This document shows, in pieces, positions 1-8,081 of a stretch of 64,000 bases of DNA. The position numbers and the translations under genes were made by a program. Source of the stretch: Macrophomina tecta. Taxonomy: Eukaryota; Ascomycota; Dothideomycetes; Botryosphaeriales; Botryosphaeriaceae. Below the pieces are notes generated by a model. The model searched no databases, was not told the DNA's origin, and was given only the letters and a program-made list of their open reading frames with translations. Each line of letters starts with the position of its first letter. Position 1 is the stretch's first letter. The stretch is from contig JAKSGN010000005.1 in NCBI GenBank assembly GCA_024180945.1, positions 992,001 to 1,056,000 on the forward strand, given 5' to 3'.

Positions 1-445
1 TCGGAAAGGCTCTGGGTCTGGACACCTACGTATGCGCCGAGGGCAAAGATACTTTTCCAACCGGTCACCGGGTTGGTCCGGACGATGGGGTGGACTGCGG
101 CCAGTGCTGTGCCGATGTTATCGGGGTGGCCGCGCGGCTTTTCGTAAAACTTGAATTTTGAGTTCTGGGCGATCTTGTTGAAGACTGCGTTGCGAGATAT
201 CAGCATGTGCCAGGCTCATCAGTTCCTCCGCCGTCGGTCTCACATGGTGCTGTGTAGTTGGCAGTGTGTTGCTCCAGGAACTTTTGCATGGGCTTGCTGA
301 TACGATCATAGACCTCATAGCCAGATGCCCACAGGGTGTCTGCACAAGTCAGTGCCAGCTCTGAAATCGGTGGCTGGAGAGAAACGAACCTCCTCCAACG
401 GTTGGCAGCTCCACAAGACGCAAGCATGTGTAATCCGACGGCACC
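1..445 (-). pseudogene. TauD-like 2-oxoglutarate-dependent dioxygenase, 3' part, cut by a hAT element
   Basis: This is the C-terminal portion of an alpha-ketoglutarate-dependent sulfonate/taurine-type dioxygenase; the gene also leaves the window at its left edge. On the minus strand exon 2 resumes at 437 (reading ...DYTCLRLVELPTVGGG), is followed by GT-AG introns at 389-340 and 243-185, and the phases join perfectly to give GGDTLWASGYEVYDR and then FYEKPRG and AVHPIVRTNPVTGWKS, all conserved segments of fungal TauD proteins. Family members oxidise sulfonates or related substrates with Fe(II) and 2-oxoglutarate. Bases 438-445 are the target-site duplication. No lesion other than the insertion is visible, so the break looks recent. 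The family call rests on conserved motifs; the substrate is unknown. Confidence 0.85.
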
Positions 446-3333
446 CAGCGTGTAAGGCGTCCCGTCCCGTCCCGTCATAGGGTCTATGACGGGACGGGAC
501 GGTTGGAAAGGCATGACGGGACGTGACGCTTGAGCAAACCGACCGTCACCGACTCGTCAACGGTTGCTTACTAATCAAATAGTCGGTGGTTGAACATTAT
601 TATGTTCGCTACTCTGGGGACGATTTCTGCGTATCCTGATTCCGGTCTAATGTCTTTGAGATTATGTTTCGCCCTCTATACCTACTATATAAGACCCGTA
701 CAGCATTTAACTCGTAAAAAGAAAGACCAATCACACCTTTACAACTCTATTGAGGAGCCAATGCTTCTGGCAGATATCGGCCTCTATCGTGTCGTCACCT
801 AGCCTTGTGCGTTCATATGTGATGATTCGCCTAGTGTGACTGAACACGCGCTCTGGCTCCGCGCTCATGGCAAGTACGCTAAAGATGTCGAATGCCATGC
901 GCTGTAGGACTGGCCACTGGGCGCCCTCGGTGCCCCACCAAGCCAGAGGGTCGTTAACGGTGTAAGCTGTCGCTCCTGCATCCCAATAAGCCTGCAGCTG
1001 CGTTGACTCGAGTCGACGTCTCTTCTTTCCGCGCATACTAGCGTTACTAGGGCGGCCGAAGGCTTCGAAGTCAGCAAAACAGCTCCCTCTAGCTCGGCGA
1101 GACTCATCTTCGACCCACGGCTCCTCGTCCTCGTTCACATCTAGCTCTGCAAGATATCTAGCCTCGTACTGACAGTACATGCGACGTATGAAGCCTCTCG
1201 CCTTAGCGATCCAGCTCTTATGCGCCGCCCAGTTCTGTTCGAAGTATTCGAAGCGGTAGTTAGGGTGCAGGAATATCGCGGCGCAATAGACAGGTGAGTC
1301 GTCGACGCGCCTATAGTAGTCATTCAACTTATACCATCCAGCGTCGACCTTGGCTGAAAACTACTGCCAGTCGTCTGCAGTAACGTCACCACAGGTCAGC
1401 TGCCTCTCCAGATCGTCTACTACAGTCTTCAAATGCTTATACATAAAGTCCATAGCCTTGAGAGACTCCCAGATAGCACCGCGAGAACCCTCTCTCCCTG
1501 CGCTGTTCGCCCTACCTTCCATGTACTCAGTGAGCCTCTTAAAAGGCTCTAGAAGGTGGTAAAAGCGGCCGAGCTAGTCCCAATCCTAAGAGGAGAGGCG
1601 GTCTTGGCGGATATCGTATCCTTGGCCTTGCTTCTCATAGCGATCGATATAGCGATCGATCGCATGCCGCAACTTTAACGCCCGCTTCACCATATAGTAA
1701 ACCGAACTCCAACGCACGCCCTGATCGACGATGAGGACGTAGTAGAAGACCTCATCTCCCCCATCCGGATCCGCATCCTCGTCTAGTGCCCGCTCTTCTG
1801 GAAGCTAACAATTACCGAAGGCGACGCGGCGCTGGTCGCTCCTATTGATAAACACGCAGATATTATACAGCTTTCCAATCGGGCCCTCCTTACTCCACAT
1901 CTCGAAGGCCTCCTCACTGTCTTCTATACGCCCGACCAGACTTTGCTTAAATTTCGAGACGCCTTTTCCAAAGAGAATGGCCTCGACGACAAGATTAATT
2001 ATATAGCCGATACAACGGATTCTATAGGATGGATAGTCAATAGGAATAAGAAGCTATAGTTCGCGCAGCATCTCCTCGTTGTTAGAGGCGTTATCGGCGA
2101 CAAAGCAGCCAATACGGGTGTAATTAATGTCGTATGTTCGGATCGAGCTATAAACCGCCTTCGCAAGGTTCTCGCCGCTATAAGGGCCGATTATACGGGT
2201 AAAAGATAAGAGAGCCGTTCGGAGGCTACCACAGTGGTCAATAAAGTAGGAGTTCACGGCCAGATAGGCGCGCTTATTACCCTCGTCGCTGGTCTACAAG
2301 TCTACGCTAAAATTAATCTTGCTACCCGTCTTAGAGACAAGCTCCTTAAGCTGCTGCCTCCGGTCCTTAAAGGACCACTTTACCCAGCTCGCTACACCCA
2401 TTGGGCTCTTCGGTATTGCTCGCTCGGCAGCAGGGCCACCCATAAGTATAACGTCGCGTAGTTCCTCGGAAGAAGCTTGCCGAAATAAGAGATTAAGCTT
2501 AATGACCGCATCGGTAAATGCTTGCTTAAATCGGAGATCGTGAAACGAGGTAACGAGCGAGTAGGAGGCCGAGGACGAGGACGATAGCGTCGAGGATCGA
2601 CGTTAGAAAAAGTCCTGGATCGGTGGTAGTTCTGGCTTCTTAGGTTTCCTTGGGTTGGAAATTTTATGTGCCTGCTCCAAGTGAGCCTCTACCGCATAAA
2701 TGCCCGTGAGCTTGTATACTCCGTCGCCATAGCGGCGGTCTAGCTGGCACTGTCTACATACAAACCAGCGGACGCCTCCATCAGACTCGCAGTCGGCGCC
2801 GTGGTCGAAAATCCACGAGATCCTAGTACCGGTAAACTGCGTTCGATGGCGCATGCGATAGCGGAGGCCCGGAATAAGCCTGCCCTTGCTATCTCGCACC
2901 TTCGAGAGGTCTACATCGACGACTCTATAGGTGCTGTCTGGTCGGGGGCTCGCTGGCGATATGCTTCCCGCCGGAGGGTCGCTCGCAGTCACCGAATAAG
3001 AGTCTTGGGAGCTAGGCATAGTCTGTGGAGGCATCGTGAATTCCGCATGGCTTTGTGGAGGGCGTGTTCCTTGGCAATGAGATGGAAGAGCGGGTAGGGT
3101 GTAAGAGTTTTCATTGGTGCTGGGCATGTTTGCACCGTTTGTGTCGGCATCAACAACACAAGAATTACCCGATTTGGTAAAGCCTGCCGTCATCTGCCGT
3201 CATCTGCCGTCATCTGCCGTCATTAGAGGCCTCATGACGGGACGGGACGTTTGAAACAGTCCATGACGGGACGGATTACGTAATCCGTTGACGAATCGTC
3301 ACCGAATCGGCAACCGGGACGCCTTACACGCTG
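446..3333. mobile_element. hAT transposon 1 (2,888 bp), degenerate, inserted in the TauD gene
   Basis: The ends are 19-bp perfect terminal inverted repeats (CAGCGTGTAAGGCGTCCCG at 446-464; its complement ends at 3333), flanked by the identical 8-bp duplication ACGGCACC at 438-445 and 3334-3341. TIRs starting CAG and 8-bp duplications are hAT hallmarks. Just inside both ends lie repeated CATGACGGGACG-type motifs (about 460-535 and 3232-3280) and, at 3184-3223, four tandem copies of the 10-mer CTGCCGTCAT; such subterminal repeats are usual transposase-binding sites. The element carries one transposase frame on the minus strand, broken by stops. Confidence 0.96.
731..3193 (-). pseudogene. hAT transposase of element 1, one frame with seven nonsense codons
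   Basis: One uninterrupted register of about 820 codons reads from 3193 to 731. It contains an N-terminal Cys/His motif like a BED-type finger (WFVCRQCQ...HLEQAH, near 2,700), the segment FVADNASNN typical of the hAT catalytic core, and a C-terminal hATC dimerisation domain (DPLAWWGTEGAQWPVLQRMAFDIF...MSAEPERVFS). In-frame stops sit at 2603, 2294, 2054, 1805, 1586, 1574 and 1361 (left base of each codon on the plus strand); no insertion or deletion shifts the frame. By context five replace Gln CAG, one Gln CAA and one the Trp of the usual DLWTSD motif. It cannot make full-length transposase. It belongs to another family than the hAT at 8082-10941. Confidence 0.9.
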
Positions 3334-3958
3334 ACGGCACCTGCTCGGACTGGATATCACTATGCCATGACTCGAGTGCCTGCCTGTTGTTTCCGAGATC
3401 CCTGGGCGTAGCCTTGCCATGGTGAGCTTTTCTCTGCCGGGAGCTTATGGTGCTGATGTGAAGGTCATCGCCACCCAGCTCTCTCTCCGGGTTGAGCACG
3501 GGGTGAATGTGCAGGCCCGATTCCTTTGGCTTGCCCGTCAGCTCTCCCATGCGCTGGATCAGCTTCTTTTGGAAGTCATTGGTCATGTTGCTCTGGTTGC
3601 GGAAGAAAACAACTCCGCGGCGGGATACTACGGACGACACAGATGTGAGTTTCTCCTGTCCTTACAGAACCTATTTTTGCGTGCGCTTACTCGTGATGGC
3701 AAGATCCCGCAGCAATTCGTCTGCGTTGGGTGCGTGCAGCATGTCTACCAAGTTTGCCTCCGGAAACTCGGTGCCAACGGTCGGGGTGACGTCGAATTGC
3801 TTCAATGGCTTAAGAACTCCTCGCAGCTTCAACGGTTTTGGAAAAGCGGTTTCCTGAGCAAATCCTCGGCGCAGACATGGCGAGCGAGCAGGCTGCAACG
3901 CGGATGCACGCAGTGTCGGCGCGGTGCGGCCAAGCAAGCTACTTGCTGTTCTTGACAT
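3334..3958 (-). pseudogene. TauD-like dioxygenase, 5' part (exon 1 and most of exon 2)
   Basis: This is the N-terminal portion of the gene interrupted at 446-3333. Exon 1 runs 3958-3691, a 63-bp GT-AG intron occupies 3690-3628, and exon 2 runs from 3627 into the transposon. The start at 3958 is chosen because it begins the frame that continues into the conserved region and gives a basic, Ser/Ala/Arg-rich N-terminus (SSLLGRTAPTLRASA...) resembling a mitochondrial presequence. Conserved segments are RRGVVFFRNQSN, SGLHIHPV and WHSDIQSEQVPS, the last holding the HxD pair that binds Fe(II). The gene diverges from the NmrA-like gene at 4904. The insertion separates the HxD motif from the rest of the active site, so this allele should be null. 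Confidence 0.88.
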
Positions 3959-4903
3959 GATGGCTAAGGGTGATCGCCTGAAAACAAATGAAGAAAGATG
4001 GGCCAACACTTGTTGAACTGTAGAGGAACTGACTTGCTGCTCTAATAGATATACTCCAAACGAGTAGCGTGTGCAATACTCCGAGTCCTCTGGATCCCAG
4101 AGTCTGATCACCCCACCGCAAGTACGGACACTAACGAAAATCACACTCTTTACGTGGACAGTATAGAGTATACAGCGGAAGAAAGCATGACCAAAAGCCC
4201 ACCATGGGTTATGACCTGTGTAATGGTGCGCCCTGTCGGCTTCCGAGGGCAGTCTCATTTGCCCGCAACCGGTAAGGCTCCACCAAAATTATCCGTATCC
4301 GCTCTCAACTCTGCAATCGACGATGCCGTTCCCGAAACCTAGGAGAGTTTACTTGATTATAAAAGACACGTGAAATATAATGTATTTGTCATGATACTGT
4401 TACTGCTGGTGATGGATTATAGCCCTACGGGGTCGGGCTCTTGTGGCGACTCGGTGAATTTGTGGCTGATCGGCAGACGTCATGACCCAAGACTGGCCAT
4501 GACTCGATACTCAGCGGGACATTTACACTTACCGAACACCACTGCCGACCACATGGCGGTGGGTAAGGTAGTTCAATTGCTTCGCCTACCCCCCGAGCAG
4601 ATGTATGTGCGTGACACTGTTTCTGTCTTCCCAAGCACTGGCCATCAAGAGGGCAGGACAAATCTTCGTCCGAGACACTGAGATACGCGGAGAGGCTGGG
4701 TATACTACAGTTGCGTCGTCTTGCTTCACAAGATCCGTACACCTTCGACTCAACCGTCCTGACTCCTTGCCGGCAAAGCACTTTTCGTTCCGGTTTATTC
4801 TTCTCTTTTCGGAAGTGTGCACTCTTTCCAAGGAACCTAAGAACCACGTCAACTTTTGTCCATCACCCTCGTACTCAGAACACACAAGGGACTCCTCGCA
4901 AAA
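3959..4903. other. Intergenic region between divergent TauD and NmrA genes
   Basis: This 945-bp stretch holds no frame with recognisable protein features on either strand. It should contain the promoters of both divergent genes. I saw no TCG-N5-CGA motif here, unlike the other cluster promoters. Confidence 0.6.
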
Positions 4904-6002
4904 ATGGCCAAAAAGGTTATTGTAGTTACCGGCGCCACAGGAACACAGGGTTCTTCCGTTGTTCACGTGCTTCTCCAAACCGGGGAATGGCATGTCCGCG
5001 CTGTGACCAGGAATCCGGACGGGGAAAAGGCCAAGGCGCTTGCCGCTAAAGGCGCAGAGGTTGTCGCAGCCGACTACGACGACGAAGAGTCTGTCCGGAA
5101 GGCATTCACAGTGAGTTATTTGTCTGCTGTGCGCTCTCTGGTGGATTGAACACCTGACATGTTGACAGGGTGCACACGCCATCTTCGCAGTGACAAACTG
5201 GTGGGAATATCTCCGCAAAGGCTTTACTCAGGCTCAAGCCGGCGACATCGAAGAGAGGCAGGGCGTGACGCTGGCGAGGCTGGCAGCTGAAGTGAAGACT
5301 CTGGAGCATTTTATCTGGAGCACACTTCCCGCCGCCGAGCAGCTTACTAATGGCAAATGCCCCGTTCCGCATTTCGATTACAAGGCCAAGGTCGACCGCC
5401 ACATCAGAGAGCAGATGCCCGATTTAGCCGCGAAGTCTACCTTCCTGTTCTTCGGGTTCTATCCGTCTAACTTTGCGTTCTTTCCCATGTTGAAGCCGAT
5501 GGCAGTGGTAAGTTAAAAAATACTCTGAACCTGGAAGCAGGCTGTGGAGCTGACGAACGGCGCCTAGCCCACTGCACCTGGAAAGTACCTCTGGTTGGTC
5601 GCATCGGACCCATTGGCCAACATACCTATCTCCGGAGACATGGAGAAGGCGCCGGGCGTTTGGGTGCGTCAGGTTCTGGCAAACCCTCAGTTAACGCACG
5701 GCAAGTACGCTGCAGTCTGCATCGAGGTTATTACTCTCAAGCAGGCGCTGGCCGAGTGGGAATCAGTCTCAGGGAAGAGCGCAGTATTTGTGCGGGTCAC
5801 TCCGGCCGATTTCGGAAAGCTGTATGGCCTGGCGGGCCAAGAGGCTTGCACTCAGCTTGCATTTGGTGAAGCGGTGCCGGACTGGTATGCCCACGTGAGA
5901 GAACAGGGCCTGTTCGTTACGAAAGAAGAGCTGGGAATCTCAACGGATGAAGTTGCCGACTTCAAGGGAAGTTTGGAGTTGGTGAAGGAGTATTTGGGTT
6001 GA
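4904..6002 (+). CDS. NmrA-like NAD(P)-binding protein (SDR superfamily)
   Basis: Three exons (4904-5110, 5169-5507, 5568-6002) with GT-AG introns join in frame to a 326-residue protein. The N-terminus VIVVTGATGTQGSSVV holds the GxxGxxG dinucleotide fold at residues 10-16, followed by RAVTRNPDGEKAKALAAKGAEVVAAD, the usual NmrA layout. The segment FAVTNWWEYL and the long C-terminal half also match this family. NmrA-like proteins are atypical short-chain dehydrogenases: some sense NAD(P) redox state, others are reductases of secondary metabolism. Length is normal (about 300-350). It lies 0.6 kb upstream of, and parallel to, the farnesyl diphosphate synthase, so membership in the same cluster is plausible but unproven. 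Confidence 0.88.
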
Positions 6003-6623
6003 ATAGTTCTGCGCCCTAAATCCGTCCCCTTTGCTCAGACGTTTAATCTGAACGGGAAAATTGGGCAAATTATCCACTTTCGAAAAGTGCATCAGATCAC
6101 ACACTACACCTATTTCATCCCCGGCTTTCTGCGTCAAAAACATGGTCGCTACTAGGTTCGGGTAGAGGTTGTCTGCGCCAAGTCGTCAATTTTCATGGAA
6201 CGGATCATGACTCGCAAATCAGCCCCGACGTGGGCGTTTAGGTGGCCCGGCGCATTGCGAAGCGGCTCGGCTCCCGACGGGCGGCTGCAGAAAGGTTCGG
6301 GCCGATCAATTTGACTCGGGCGTTGAAAGTGAAGAGCCGAGCTGAACCCCTGTCCGGTTCGCTCATCATCGTCCAATCATTTATCTCGGTTGGGCAGGAA
6401 TCGGTGATGAGGGAGAAGGCAAGCCGTGGGCGCGGAAGTAGGCTCAGAGCAGCAAACAGGGCACTTTCAGCCCCGTTGTCAGACAATCCGCCGGCCTGGT
6501 ATAGATATGTCTTCTTTAAGGCCTGTGCCACTGTTCAGGCCTCGTTCCCACGTCCAACTCGTCCTCATCATCGTTCCAATGCACAGAAGGCCTCTGTAGG
6601 CGGAACAAAGAGCTCCAGGAGCG
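6003..6623 (+). other. Intergenic region upstream of FPP synthase
   Basis: This 621-bp region carries no convincing gene: the open frame at 6242-6685 lacks any recognisable feature and overlaps the next gene's exon 1. It contains one TCG-N5-CGA motif at 6267-6277. Confidence 0.55.
6267..6277. promoter_or_regulatory. AflR-type motif TCG-N5-CGA upstream of FPP synthase
   Basis: The sequence TCGGCTCCCGA lies 347 bp upstream of the FPP synthase start. AflR-type Zn2Cys6 proteins bind TCG-N5-CGA palindromes, and an AflR-type gene lies at 11796. The match to the stricter TCGSWNNSCGR form is imperfect. Confidence 0.4.
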
Positions 6624-7693
6624 ATGTCTACGTCACTCAAACAGTTCGAGGCCGTCTTTGCCAAACTGGCGGGAGACCTCGATGAGCAGTTCGGCCGATA
6701 TAATGTTCCTGAGGATGTCCGGAAGCGGCTTAACGATGTCCGATCCCTCAATCGCAGCTGTTGAAGCGCTTGGCTGACGTCGCTAATTAGTGTGTGCTCC
6801 ACAACACGCTGGGTGGGAAATGCAACCGCGGCATGTCCGTTGTCGACACTTGTAGCATTCTGCTGGGCGTGGAGAAGTTGAACGACGAGCAGTACTTTGA
6901 AGCCTCCGCGCTTGGTTGGATGATCGAGCTGCTCCAAGCATACTTTCTTGTGGTGGACGACATCATGGACGGTTCCCAAACGCGGCGCGGCCAGCCCTGC
7001 TGGTACAAGCAAGTCGGGCTGAGTGCAGCCAATGATGGCTGCCTCCTCAGCTCTTGCATCTACATTCTGCTCCGAAAGTACTTCCGCAAACACAAGAACT
7101 ACATGCGCATGGTCGAGCTCTTCCACGAAGTGTCGTTCCAGACCGAGATTGGCCAGGCATGCGACCTCAGCATCACCGGAACCGTCAATGACTCGTGGAA
7201 GGACAAGTACGGGTTCATCGCAATCTTCAAGACGTCTTACTACAGCTTCTACCTGCCTGTCGCGCTCGCACTGCTCCTGTGTGACCTGGCAAGCGAGCAG
7301 AATCTCCAGACTGCCAAGGACATCCTCCTCCCCATGGGCGAGTATTTCCAAATCCAGGACGATTACCTGGACAACTTCGCAGATGCATCGGTGCTGGGAA
7401 AAGTGGGGACAGACATTCAAGAGAACAAGTGCTCATGGCTGGTCATCCAGGCGTTGCGGCTGTCCACGGCGGAGCAGCGGAAGGTGCTGGAAGAGAATTA
7501 CGGCCAACCCGGCCGGGAACGGGAGGTGAAGAGACTCTACGACGAATTGGAGCTTCAGGAGGCATACCAGGGGTTTGAGGAGCGCCGGGTGAGGGAACTG
7601 CAAGAGATGATCACCAAAATTGACGAGAGCGGCGGTTTGAAACGGGAGGCCTTTACCGTGTTCTTGAAAAAGATATACAAGCGAAGCAGGTAA
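6624..7693 (+). CDS. Farnesyl diphosphate synthase (trans-isoprenyl diphosphate synthase)
   Basis: Two exons (6624-6737, 6791-7693) give 338 residues, close to the 345-350 of fungal Erg20-type enzymes. The 53-bp intron has a weak donor (GTCCGA) but is the only one I found that keeps the frame and restores [18 protein letters not shown]. The first aspartate-rich motif is D94-D-I-M-D98 followed by [11 protein letters not shown]; the second is D228-D-Y-L-D232 followed by [11 protein letters not shown]. Tyr-Phe at positions -5/-4 before the first motif is the eukaryotic C15 pattern, so FPP rather than GGPP is the expected product. The enzyme condenses isopentenyl and allylic diphosphates. Its neighbours suggest a cluster copy rather than the sterol-pathway ERG20, but this window cannot show whether another copy exists. 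Confidence 0.9.
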
Positions 7694-8081
7694 CGACAGG
7701 TTCATGCCAGCCAGGTTTTGCTCAAAGACTCTTTCTCGCCTTTCATTCGCCCGTGTTTCCGGACGCGGTGCAGTAAAGCCCCAGATCCGCCGATACCCGG
7801 TGGCTCTCCTATGTTAGCCGTAGTATGTTCCGAAAGCGGTGCCCGTGGCATAGGAGACCCCTTGGCCACAGTTTAGTTGCCATCAACCGAATGTTCGGAC
7901 CGAAGGTGTAAGCCTTCTCTTCGTTATATAATGCACAGTCTGACGACGCGGAGATAGCGCGGGGTCCGAGACGCTTGAACGTTTGAGCCCCCGCGCGGGA
8001 TTTCTTTCCGGAGAAACCGGATACGGGCACTTTGGATGCACTGCTCCGCCTCATCTCCAACGGGGTCGTCTGTGCCCCACT
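7694..8081. other. Intergenic region left of hAT element 2
   Basis: This 388-bp stretch between the FPP synthase stop and the transposon has no recognisable gene. Bases 8074-8081 (GCCCCACT) are the left copy of the target-site duplication. Confidence 0.6.

Noticed and set aside
731..3193. Stop-codon reassignment or programmed read-through of the seven stops in hAT 1
   Set aside because: All other genes in the window use TAG and TAA as normal stops, the stops include both codons, and all fit CpA-to-TpA mutation.
6794..7693. Interpretation of the prenyl synthase as a geranylgeranyl diphosphate synthase
   Set aside because: The Tyr-Phe pair before DDIMD, the NRGMSVVDT segment and the [11 protein letters not shown] sequence after the second Asp motif fit FPP synthases.
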